Of a stretch of DNA of 44,764 nucleotides, positions 1-8,206 are shown piece by piece. A program made the position numbers and the translations under genes. Below the pieces are notes generated by a model, which was not told the DNA's origin, did not search any database, and worked only from the letters and a program-made list of their open reading frames with translations. Location of the stretch: positions 1 through 44,764 of the forward strand of contig JANWWW010000006.1 of the NCBI GenBank assembly GCA_025055295.1. Direction: 5' to 3'. Position 1 is the stretch's first letter. Each line of letters starts with the position of its first letter. This DNA is from Deltaproteobacteria bacterium (GTDB lineage Bacteria > Bdellovibrionota_C > UBA2361 > JANWWW01).

Positions 1-25
1 TGTTTTCTCGACGACAAATGAAGAT

Positions 26-3000
26 ATGATAAAGTTTAGGGAAGCCGGTTCCCGCTTAGAGCATACCATATTTCTACCTTCAGTTTTTCTCTCTAAAGCT
101 GAAAAAGAGAACTTTTTGTTGACTAAATTTCGAGGGTCCTTAATTGGAAGGCTTTCAAATGGTAGAGTATTGGTAAAGCGATCCGAAACATTGCACGGAC
201 ATTTGATCTCGCACGCCGTGGATAACGACGATTTTGTTGAGGGTGATTATCCCTTTGAGCTATATGCCAAGCAATTGATTCCTTTAATAATTAACAAAAT
301 ACTGCTTAATCAACCAAGCAATCAGCCGCCGGGTTTTCATGACGCGGCAAGCCCAGCAAGCCGAGGAGAAGCTGGTTTTTTTAGACTTTCCAATCAACAA
401 CGAGGTGGCAATGACTTTGAACCACAAGCAGGTGGGGATCAAATCTCTGTTGAATATCCTCAAAGCAATGAGGTCGTAAAAATGCTCGGCTTTGAACATG
501 ATCCTAATCAAAGACCGGCAAATTTTGAGGCCATGCATGCTTCCATAACGTCATTTCTGAGAAAGCTAGGCTATCAAGTTATTGAATTAGACTTATCGGA
601 ACCTCAACCTTTCCCAATGTTTCTTACAAAGCGTCATGCCAATGAGACCTCGTTTTACTCTGAAACCAGCTTTTTGGCGAGCCAGTTGAGAACTATACGA
701 TTTACTAGAAACATTATTTACGCTGGTCACGGCGGTGTGTTTAGTACTAAACCTAGAGGTATGGGTACATTGCAGGTCTATGGATTTTCGGTTCCCAGCT
801 ATCTTTACCAAGACGAGCAAGAACGGTTGTTTGCTCAGTGCATGTTAGCGCACCACATCCGGTATCATTTAACAGGCAGACAACAGTTCAACTCCTTTAG
901 CAATCTAAAGCGGCATTGTGAGCGTAATACAAATGATAGTTATGTCCTTGAAGGTGGAAGAATACGGATCGGTGGCTCGAACGAAAGTGTTGGTTGGTTT
1001 GGTTCACCTTACAGGTTTGTCGTAAATATTACCCCAGACCTATTTCAGACATTCAAGAAAAGTTTCATTTTTGGCTCTTCATGCCAGATGAGAATAAATC
1101 CTGCTCAAGACGTAATCGACAATATTATTCATCAACCTCGTTTAATTTTACAAGATTTTATGGGTGTTAAAGCTACGGACTTCGTATGGGCAAGTTGTCA
1201 GTACGGCAATCCCCACCACTGCCCCACTTTAAACAGATTTACGATCGACTATCAAATAACAAAAGATTTATTCGGGTTAACATATTTCCTACCTGAACTG
1301 CCTCAAGTACCAAGCTGGAATACTAATTCCCTAGGCGAATTATGGGGAGTAGATTCACACTTTTTACATAAATATGCTGAAAATCCCGTTCCTTGTTATC
1401 ATTCCTTTTATAGAGTTGACAATAGAGATAGATTCATCCCTAATTTTGGACAGTTGCTTTTAAACACAAGGGTTAATTTTGCGAACCTGCCAGTCAGTGC
1501 CCTATTGGAAACCATTAATTGTCCGTTTGATTTTAGAATTCCTTATAGAACCTTTGCTGTGGCAGGGGTCCCTCATGTTGGCTTCACGCATGGTATTAAC
1601 GCTGTTAAACCGATACCTGAGTTTTACAACCATGGGTCATTTCACTACAAACTTTTCAGTTTTGAGCACTCTGTTTTGGCTCGAAAATCATACTACACGG
1701 TTGGTTGGTTTGGTAACATTCCTGCTGGAAACGGTCAGACTCTCCATAGCACAATGCCAATTTTGACCTTGGGCTCGAATGACATTCTTCTGCGAAATCT
1801 TCGTAGTCCTGAAACAGGGTTGTTTCGCCACCCTCACTTAGTTGAACGAGGGGAATTTGATGAAAGTGTTACATTTGCGAATAGATTATCAGAGCTTCGG
1901 GTCAATCATTACGAGAACTCGGTCGAAGCAGAGTTTGAGTTGCCTATAATATCGCCAAGTTTATTTTATGTAGGCATTTTAGTTAGTCCAAAAATTTACT
2001 TGAAGAATATAAATGTAAACCGGCAAAAAACTGATTTATCGCGTGTCGTTGTTTCTGGCGCTTCATTTTCCCGAGATGCAAGAGGCATAAAAGTATTCTT
2101 CAATCCAAATGTTGTTAGAATTTTGCCAAAGAAGCATTGGTTATTACCCTTTACAGAATTTGCTAAAACGTATAAGAAAGTGAGATTTCCGGGATCGAGT
2201 CATTTTTACTGGCCTTACTTTCTCGAGTTGCATTTAGGCTCTAACGACCTCGCTGGTAATGCAACGTTTGAGGATCATCAAAACTCTTTCCAAGTTTACA
2301 GAAGATTTTGGGCCTGGCCATTAAGGGATCCGTCTACTATTCAGAACTATAACATGGAGCCATTAACTTTTCGATTTGATGCAAGCTTAAGATCACCGCC
2401 TTACATGGTAGGGCTTAACCAAATTTTTCGGGTGGATCCGATGTTTGTTTATCGTTTAAATGTCGATTCCTTAGGGCAAAAGGATAGACAAAATTATCTG
2501 ATAGTTCGTATTCCTTTGTTGCCAAAGATCACCAAATGTAAAAAAAGGCTTCAACGCGCATGCAGGGAGTTTCAGATCGCAGGCGGACTACGAATTGGTG
2601 ATTTCACATGGGCTGAAGGAGACCCTCCCAATGAAGGCGAGTGCGAAGTGAAAATTTGTGGTGATTGGCCAGACAGATCGACATGCTCATTCGAATTTCC
2701 AGATACGGAAGATCCAAGATCCGCCGAAGATATTTGTGAACTTCAAGGAGCGACTTGTTGTCCCAACCCGGCAACTGGCGCTTGTGGAGAAGAACTGGAG
2801 TGTGAGACAGTTGAAAATTTCTCTTCACATGAAGAATTAGAGACTTTTAAATCCTCATGCGAAGCGAGAGGGGGTAAGTTTTACTCTCACTGTACTGTTG
2901 GCGGATGGGAAAAGAGTTGTTGTTCTGGAGAGCCTGAAAAATGTTCACCTGAAATAACAGAAGGATGTTGTGAAAATGATTCAGGGTCTTCAGGTTCCTC

Positions 3001-3571
3001 TAAAACAGATGACCAAGGGAGTGATCAAGAATGTTCTGGTGAAACTGTAAGCGCTCAATATTTCGAAATAAATGACACAGGCGACATAGAAGTTTTTAAA
3101 TGTCCGGGTGTGGATAGGCCATGCGATGAACCCGAAGACACGCCGACCCCGACCCCCACATTGACACCAACCTTTGGGTCAACCCCTACACCCCAACCGA
3201 GCTACATGCCTACTCGTGTTAAAACCCCGATCATACCCATTCTTCCGCCGGGATGCATCATATGTGACCTTTTGGAATTGGAACCTGGCGAAACGTTTGG
3301 GGGCCTTTGTAATTTAACAGGTGGTAACGGCTCAAATGGTGGCAATGGCAGTAATGGAGGCTCAGGCTCGAACGGAAATTCTGGTTTATCCGGAACAACC
3401 GGAGGATATTTTGGAATTAGCGGTGCTATTGGTTCAAATGGAGGAATAGGCGGCATAACAGGGATCCCAATCCTCAACACACCGACGCCAACAGCCTCAC
3501 CGACGCCCAATGAAAATCCAACTCCTACTCCTATAGCATCGCCAACCCCACTGATTAGTCCTAATGGATAA
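26..3571 (+). CDS. Large modular protein, putative caspase-fold (clan CD-like) peptidase with Cys-rich and Thr/Pro-rich tail, probably 5'-truncated
   Basis: The frame is open to the window edge (codons before the ATG at 26 contain no stop) and the visible N-terminus has no signal peptide, so the true start is probably outside the window. Residues about 170-240 read like a beta-alpha-beta unit ending in IIYAGHGG (His235). A second hydrophobic strand ends in FIFGSSCQ (Cys353). The His-Gly and Ser-Cys pair after two strands is the layout of clan CD peptidases (caspase/gingipain fold), although the 118-residue spacing is long. Residues about 380-830 match no family I know. From about 838 the protein becomes Cys-rich with several CC pairs. 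At about 1037 it changes to TPTPTPTLTPT-type linkers, then to a Gly/Asn/Ser-rich stretch (about 1095-1160), and it ends in another Thr-Pro tract. Such tails suggest an exported, surface-exposed protein. The peptidase assignment is an inference from motifs only. Confidence 0.6.
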   Translation: MIKFREAGSRLEHTIFLPSVFLSKAEKENFLLTKFRGSLIGRLSNGRVLVKRSETLHGHLISHAVDNDDFVEGDYPFELYAKQLIPLIINKILLNQPSNQPPGFHDAASPASRGEAGFFRLSNQQRGGNDFEPQAGGDQISVEYPQSNEVVKMLGFEHDPNQRPANFEAMHASITSFLRKLGYQVIELDLSEPQPFPMFLTKRHANETSFYSETSFLASQLRTIRFTRNIIYAGHGGVFSTKPRGMGTLQVYGFSVPSYLYQDEQERLFAQCMLAHHIRYHLTGRQQFNSFSNLKRHCERNTNDSYVLEGGRIRIGGSNESVGWFGSPYRFVVNITPDLFQTFKKSFIFGSSCQMRINPAQDVIDNIIHQPRLILQDFMGVKATDFVWASCQYGNPHHCPTLNRFTIDYQITKDLFGLTYFLPELPQVPSWNTNSLGELWGVDSHFLHKYAENPVPCYHSFYRVDNRDRFIPNFGQLLLNTRVNFANLPVSALLETINCPFDFRIPYRTFAVAGVPHVGFTHGINAVKPIPEFYNHGSFHYKLFSFEHSVLARKSYYTVGWFGNIPAGNGQTLHSTMPILTLGSNDILLRNLRSPETGLFRHPHLVERGEFDESVTFANRLSELRVNHYENSVEAEFELPIISPSLFYVGILVSPKIYLKNINVNRQKTDLSRVVVSGASFSRDARGIKVFFNPNVVRILPKKHWLLPFTEFAKTYKKVRFPGSSHFYWPYFLELHLGSNDLAGNATFEDHQNSFQVYRRFWAWPLRDPSTIQNYNMEPLTFRFDASLRSPPYMVGLNQIFRVDPMFVYRLNVDSLGQKDRQNYLIVRIPLLPKITKCKKRLQRACREFQIAGGLRIGDFTWAEGDPPNEGECEVKICGDWPDRSTCSFEFPDTEDPRSAEDICELQGATCCPNPATGACGEELECETVENFSSHEELETFKSSCEARGGKFYSHCTVGGWEKSCCSGEPEKCSPEITEGCCENDSGSSGSSKTDDQGSDQECSGETVSAQYFEINDTGDIEVFKCPGVDRPCDEPEDTPTPTPTLTPTFGSTPTPQPSYMPTRVKTPIIPILPPGCIICDLLELEPGETFGGLCNLTGGNGSNGGNGSNGGSGSNGNSGLSGTTGGYFGISGAIGSNGGIGGITGIPILNTPTPTASPTPNENPTPTPIASPTPLISPNG

Positions 3572-4414
3572 AGGCAAAAAAGAAGGGGTTTGTGAATAAG
3601 CCACAGGACGAATTTAAAATATATTCTGCCAAAAAAACATTAGCTGACTTAAATTCTTGCGGGGTATACCAAACAAGTCCTTGAAAAAAATTAGAGCCTC
3701 TACTCATTTAGAAATAAACTCCGGATAAACCTGTAAGTTGTCAAGACTAGGGTTTTGTTATAAGACTTTCTCAAGTCTTAGTAGTCAACGCGAAATCCAT
3801 CGTTTGCAGAAAAATCACGTATTGGAATATATTTACAAAACTTAAGCATTTAATTCCCTGATAAAACCAAACAAAAACACCAAAAGAACTTTACTGAAAA
3901 AATAAAATTTTTTTTCGGAAATGGTTTTTAAAATCGCACTATTAGAAAAATTACTTAATCTCAGAAAACCCCGCTATTTTTAAGCATTTTGATGGATTAA
4001 CACTTTAAGCAAGCACGAAAAGCTGAATAAAGGCTTTATCAATTATTAGTAATACGTAACTTTGTCATAAGTCTCAAAAATCGCACAATTCAAGATGTAA
4101 AATTTGCATTTTGTGCTGATCCTTTATCGAATATTGACCGATAAAATTTTTTCCTGTACTCTGATCCCCATATTAAATCATATAAAATGTATCACCTGAT
4201 AAATCGCAAACACTTGATGGCTTAATTAAAAAATTTAGTTTTAAAACGTGGTGTCCAATAATTTGTCTTTTGACAATTAAGTTAATTTTGCCATTTTCGC
4301 GAATCTAATAAAACTCCGAGTATCTTAAGACGCCCTACATTTACGAAGGAAATTTTGATTATTTGGCCATTTTGTGAAATTCAACTCGACTGCCTTGTAT
4401 TTGTCTTTAGACCC
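3572..4414. other. Gene-free AT-rich intergenic region between convergent genes
   Basis: About 840 bases with no convincing ORF on either strand, lying between the 3' ends of the large modular gene and rplQ. The composition is very AT-rich, with several A and T runs. The only structure I could pick out is a perfect 8-bp hairpin at 3761-3780, listed separately. I see no tRNA, repeat array or riboswitch. Confidence 0.6.
3761..3780. terminator. Perfect 8-bp hairpin, possible bidirectional transcript end
   Basis: TAAGACTT, a 4-base loop TCTC, then AAGTCTTA form an uninterrupted 8-bp stem. It lies between two convergent genes, about 190 bases past the stop of the large modular gene. No T-run follows on either strand, so it does not have classic intrinsic terminator form. 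The role is inferred from position only. Confidence 0.25.
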
Positions 4415-4777
4415 CTACACTTCTAATTTAACCATGGCCATATCTGCAGTGTCACCCGGTCTCCAATGAAGTTTGTAAATTTTGCAATACCCCGATCTTT
4501 TGCATTTTTCGGGGCTGACATCCTTTAGCCATTCAAAAAATACTTTATTGACGGCTTTTTTTGAAAAAAGATTCGCCATTAAATATCTCCTTGCGTGCAA
4601 ATCTTTACGTAAAGCCTTTACAAAAAGCCCATCGACAAATCCCCTTAAAAATTTGGCTTTCGCCTCGGTAGTTTTAATAGAACCGTTTAAAATCAAGCTC
4701 GTTGCAAGATTTCTTAACAACGCTCTTCTATGGGATCGGGTTCTATTGAGTTTAAAACCTTTCTTTCTGTGATTCAT
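4415..4777 (-). CDS. rplQ: 50S ribosomal protein L17 (bL17)
   Basis: L17 sits near the peptide exit tunnel of the large subunit. The N-terminus MNHRKKGFKLNRTRSHRRAL is the family signature, which places the start at 4777, four bases after the rpoA stop. An upstream ATG at 4813 lies inside rpoA and would add 12 residues that do not look like L17. The 120-residue length is normal for the family. The order rpoA-rplQ is the usual end of the alpha operon, but rpsM, rpsK and rpsD are absent upstream; the ACIII genes take their place. Expression is probably coupled to rpoA. Confidence 0.95.
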   Translation of the reverse strand: MNHRKKGFKLNRTRSHRRALLRNLATSLILNGSIKTTEAKAKFLRGFVDGLFVKALRKDLHARRYLMANLFSKKAVNKVFFEWLKDVSPEKCKRSGYCKIYKLHWRPGDTADMAMVKLEV

Positions 4778-4781
4778 GGCT

Positions 4782-5804
4782 TTATGTATGCATTGCCCTA
4801 TACATTTGATCAAGCTCTTTCCTAGTAGGAAAACTTGGGAGATTCATTCCTAGAGCTAGACCCATTTCCGATAACCGTTCCTTGATTTCATTTAAGCTTT
4901 TACGACCAAAGTTTTTAGTCCTTAGAAGCTGGGCTTCAGTTAATTGCACTAACTCGCCGACATATTTAATACCTAATGATTCTAGACAATTTGAACTTCT
5001 GACACTCAGTTCTAGTTCGTCAATCCTCCTCAAAAGAACTTCGTTCAACACCTGTTTCGGCTGTTCAGGTTCAATCACTTGCTCCTTGACTTGTACGACT
5101 TCGTCAGACGCAAAAAGATTTAAATTTCTTTTTAATACTTCAGCCGCCTCGTACAGAGCGGTTTTCGGATCCACAGAACCATCCGTCCATATCTCTAAAA
5201 CCAATTTATCGTAGTCAGTTTTTTGACCTACCCTCGCATCAAGCACCGTAAAATTAACTTTTCTGACTGGACTAAAAACAGCGTCCAAAAAGATTGTTCC
5301 AATAGGCACACCTTCAACCCTTAAATTTTCAGCCGGCACGTATCCCCTGCCCACACGTGCCGTGAGTTCAGCTTTGAATTCAACTCCATCTGATAGGGTA
5401 CAAATTTGTTTCTCAGGGTTTACCACTGTTACGCAAGGATCGCCTTTTATGTCGCCCGCCTTAACAATGTACGGACCTTTTTGATCAATTTTTAAATGTA
5501 CCTCCTCTTTTTCATCGAAGGCTAGAACAACTTCTTTTAAATTAAGAATTATTGTAACTACATCCTCAAGAACACCCGGAATTGGCGAAAACTCGTGATG
5601 AACGTTATTTATTTTCACTGAAGTTATCGCTGTCCCCTGAATCCCAGACAGCAAAACTCTTCTCAAAGCGTTTCCAAGCGTTATTCCGAAACCACGTTCG
5701 AGGGGCTCCAGAATGAATTTTCCATACCGGCTATCCAGCGTATCAATCACCGGTCTTTTCGGCATTATAAAATTGCTGAAATAAACAACACGTTTTCTGT
5801 CCAT
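4782..5804 (-). CDS. rpoA: DNA-directed RNA polymerase subunit alpha
   Basis: RpoA dimerises to nucleate RNA polymerase assembly, and its C-terminal domain binds UP elements and activators. The N-terminal domain shows LEPLERGFGITLGNALRRVL and the assembly-domain segment VGRGYVPAEN. An acidic and glutamine-containing linker follows (about residues 230-250). The C-terminal domain has the helix-hairpin-helix stretch RTKNFGRKSLNEIKERL. From the ATG at 5804 the protein has 340 residues, close to the usual 310-340. A GTG at 5813 would add three residues. It follows actF on the same strand after 47 bases, so read-through from the ACIII genes is possible. It is followed at once by rplQ. Confidence 0.95.
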   Translation of the reverse strand: MDRKRVVYFSNFIMPKRPVIDTLDSRYGKFILEPLERGFGITLGNALRRVLLSGIQGTAITSVKINNVHHEFSPIPGVLEDVVTIILNLKEVVLAFDEKEEVHLKIDQKGPYIVKAGDIKGDPCVTVVNPEKQICTLSDGVEFKAELTARVGRGYVPAENLRVEGVPIGTIFLDAVFSPVRKVNFTVLDARVGQKTDYDKLVLEIWTDGSVDPKTALYEAAEVLKRNLNLFASDEVVQVKEQVIEPEQPKQVLNEVLLRRIDELELSVRSSNCLESLGIKYVGELVQLTEAQLLRTKNFGRKSLNEIKERLSEMGLALGMNLPSFPTRKELDQMYRAMHT

Positions 5805-5851
5805 CGAAGTCACGATTCTAACAGGTAAAAAAAATTTTTTAAAGATCTAAA

Positions 5852-7177
5852 TCAGCTAAATTCTTCAACAAGCTTTATGTCCCCCTTCTTAACCGCGTCT
5901 ATAAATAAATGCCTCCCAAAAGCAAAAAAAGGATAATGGCTTAAAAAATGCAGAGAGAAATATAAAACGCACGCGACGGAAAAAAAGAACCCCGAAATTA
6001 TTAAAGTGGCATTCCAAGTTGTTAACGTAAAATCGTATCCAAAAACGCTTGGAGCTATTAACAGAAACCTTTCACCATATAACCCAATGACGGCAACGAC
6101 AGCTGGAACAAAAAGCAGTTGCCAATTCTTCTTTACATCTTGACTCAGCAAGGTGAGAAAAGGAAATACGAAACACGATCCGAACACAAACCACATTAAA
6201 ATATTCCACGGATAATCTCTTACCCTTAAAGCTATCCAAGCTGTTTCCTCCGGCAAATTACCATACCATTGAACAAGATACTGAGAAAACGAAAAATAAG
6301 CCCAAAGCATGGCAAAACCGAAAATCAACTTACCTAAATCCCAAAAAAATTGTTGATCAAAATAGGCTGAAATCGGTTTTATGTTTTGTTTTAGATTAAC
6401 GCTCAAGCAAAAACCAAAACACCACGCAAGATAAAGGGACGTTACTGCGTAATGCGCCCCAAAAAGGTTTGAATACCAAATTGGATCCATCCCCATAATG
6501 AATTCAAAACCGAATAGAGACATTGTAACTGCATAAAAAAGTATCAGTATTGGCGCATGCCAGCACAACTGCCTATGCGCTTTTTCATTCTGCTCGAAAA
6601 AGTTTCGTGTTGCGATCCATTTAGCTCCAATATACTCCCAATCTAAATAGTCTCGATGATAGTCGTTCTTGGAAAGAATGTAAGCTATATCCAAACGAAC
6701 GCTTTTCATGACAAACCATGTAGCGTAACAAAGATAAAAGAATAAAAGGCATCCGTTTCTTAAAAACGCAAACCATGGTTGCATATAAAACTCTCTCCCA
6801 GGCAAGCCCTCGCCCGATCCCCAAGGAAATAGTATCTCTTTTCCAAACCAAATAACCCACAAAAGAAAGAATGCCAGCCAGCCCACTATGACAAAAGATT
6901 CGAAGATACGAACTGCAACAGAACTCCACCGAGCTTTTACAACAAGAAGTATCGCCGAAATAGCTGGTCCAGCCATCCCAACGCCCAGCAAATAAACTAT
7001 GATGGTCCAAATGACCGACCAAACCAATTTTTCTTCTTTTCCTAGCAGTCCTAACATCAATAACCCTACCGTCAATACCAGTACCAGTATCAAAAGGCTG
7101 AACTCGGCTTTGTAAAACCGAGCCTTACCGTATTTTCGTAATTCTTCTACAGGTATTTCCTTAAAATGAACATGCAT
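5852..7177 (-). CDS. actF: Alternative complex III subunit ActF (quinol:cytochrome c oxidoreductase, integral membrane)
   Basis: ActF is a NrfD/PsrC-related membrane subunit of alternative complex III, which oxidises menaquinol or ubiquinol and passes electrons to a cytochrome c or an oxidase. The 441-residue protein is built of about ten hydrophobic helices, starting near residue 27 and ending near residue 425. Aromatic, Trp-rich loops (for example FGFEFIMGMDPIWYSNLFGA) are typical of the family. It is the last gene of the act cluster and starts four bases after the actE stop. An AGGGAG motif lies well placed before the ATG at 7177, one of the few clear ribosome-binding sites in the window. 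The usual neighbours, cytochrome oxidase genes, do not follow. Confidence 0.9.
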   Translation of the reverse strand: MHVHFKEIPVEELRKYGKARFYKAEFSLLILVLVLTVGLLMLGLLGKEEKLVWSVIWTIIVYLLGVGMAGPAISAILLVVKARWSSVAVRIFESFVIVGWLAFFLLWVIWFGKEILFPWGSGEGLPGREFYMQPWFAFLRNGCLLFFYLCYATWFVMKSVRLDIAYILSKNDYHRDYLDWEYIGAKWIATRNFFEQNEKAHRQLCWHAPILILFYAVTMSLFGFEFIMGMDPIWYSNLFGAHYAVTSLYLAWCFGFCLSVNLKQNIKPISAYFDQQFFWDLGKLIFGFAMLWAYFSFSQYLVQWYGNLPEETAWIALRVRDYPWNILMWFVFGSCFVFPFLTLLSQDVKKNWQLLFVPAVVAVIGLYGERFLLIAPSVFGYDFTLTTWNATLIISGFFFSVACVLYFSLHFLSHYPFFAFGRHLFIDAVKKGDIKLVEEFS

Positions 7178-7181
7178 AATC

Positions 7182-7700
7182 TCAATCTCCCTTTAACCGC
7201 CTATCCTGCATGTGCCTTATGAAGCTCACAATTGCCCAAGCCTCTTCGTCGGTAAACCTGACACGATACGGATACATTATTTTAGTGTCACCAATTTGCG
7301 GAAAACCATATAAAATAGCGCTGTAAAAATGCCCATCTGGTTTTAGCTTCATATCTTGAGTTGACAAATCCAACCCGTATACGAACGGTTGGACGGCGCC
7401 AGGCTTGTATGAATCAAGATAAACCCCATGACACTGAGAGCAGTTTTTCAAAAACAGCCTTTTACCCTTGAATAACAACCTGGGAGTTACTTCATAGGGG
7501 TTCGATTTAGCTAGTGCTTCTTCAACCGATGGGAACTTTCTCTTGCTTCCATCTGTCGGGACGGATTCTACTGGCTCATCATACATGACTTCGCCTGTTT
7601 TAGGCTGCAAATAAACCATATCCTGGTTGAAAGGCATTGATGTCAATCTGCCTACTAGAAACAAACTAAAAGTGATCCCTAACTTCAACCTCGTCAGCAT
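7182..7700 (-). CDS. actE: Alternative complex III subunit ActE (monoheme cytochrome c)
   Basis: ActE is the monoheme cytochrome c subunit of ACIII and relays electrons on the periplasmic face. A hydrophobic leader (about residues 5-20) is consistent with export. A single heme site CSQCH lies at about residues 97-101, and a Met near MYPYRVRF could be the sixth heme ligand. The 172-residue length is usual. The predicted start at 7700 lies inside the end of actD (35-base overlap). It is supported because the exported leader begins there. Many ActE proteins are lipoproteins, but I see no lipobox cysteine here. Confidence 0.9.
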   Translation of the reverse strand: MLTRLKLGITFSLFLVGRLTSMPFNQDMVYLQPKTGEVMYDEPVESVPTDGSKRKFPSVEEALAKSNPYEVTPRLLFKGKRLFLKNCSQCHGVYLDSYKPGAVQPFVYGLDLSTQDMKLKPDGHFYSAILYGFPQIGDTKIMYPYRVRFTDEEAWAIVSFIRHMQDRRLKGD

Positions 7701-8205
7701 GGCACTTTCTTAATTCTTCAATAAAAAACCTTGCTTCTTCATCAGTGCACTTAAACACCAAACCAAATTTGTCGGCTGAAAATTCGGGTTTATATCCTAG
7801 AGGAGACATAAGGGCCGGAATACAAGTTAGACAAAAGAGACCAAACAAAGTAAACAACCCACCTAACAATATGGTTAGTTCATATCCGACAACCACAAAG
7901 CCTGGAATGGAAACTATTTCCTTCGCACTGGTTCGCAGCGGCCAATCAAGAGACGTCAGAATTGCCAAAGCAAATCCTGAAATCAATCCTAAAGTCGCTC
8001 CCGTGAACGTAAAAATACGAACTTTGCTCCAAAAGTTGGCGCTTGTTTTTTCAACTTCAGGTATTGGACAAGGTGTGTAAACTTTGTAGTCAAGCCCACG
8101 CTCTTTGACCATATCTATCGCTTTCAAAAAATCATCAAGATATGTAAATGTCCCAATTACTAGTCTATTGTCGAAACTTCTTAACGCAATCCTTGAACCC
8201 GGCAT
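7666..8205 (-). CDS. actD: Alternative complex III subunit ActD (DUF3341)
   Basis: ActD is a small membrane subunit of ACIII. The protein has the DUF3341 layout: a soluble N-terminal alpha/beta segment (VIGTFTYLDDFLKAIDMVKE), the family-typical YTPCPIPEVE loop, two transmembrane helices (about residues 60-85 and 100-125), then an LSP-type loop and a C-terminal alpha/beta segment (DEEARFFIEELRKCHADEVEV). At 179 residues the length is normal. It starts one base after the actC stop and overlaps actE by 35 bases, so translation is probably coupled. I see no Shine-Dalgarno motif. Confidence 0.9.
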   Translation of the reverse strand: MPGSRIALRSFDNRLVIGTFTYLDDFLKAIDMVKERGLDYKVYTPCPIPEVEKTSANFWSKVRIFTFTGATLGLISGFALAILTSLDWPLRTSAKEIVSIPGFVVVGYELTILLGGLFTLFGLFCLTCIPALMSPLGYKPEFSADKFGLVFKCTDEEARFFIEELRKCHADEVEVRDHF

Positions 8206-8206
8206 T

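Noticed and set aside
3202-3510. Pro-rich minus-strand ORF of 102 codons
   Set aside because: It is the complement of the Gly/Asn/Ser-repeat region of the large modular gene, so its Pro-richness is a mirror artefact.
6621-7022. 133-codon minus-strand ORF inside actF
   Set aside because: It overlaps the clear membrane protein ActF in another frame and shows no family features.
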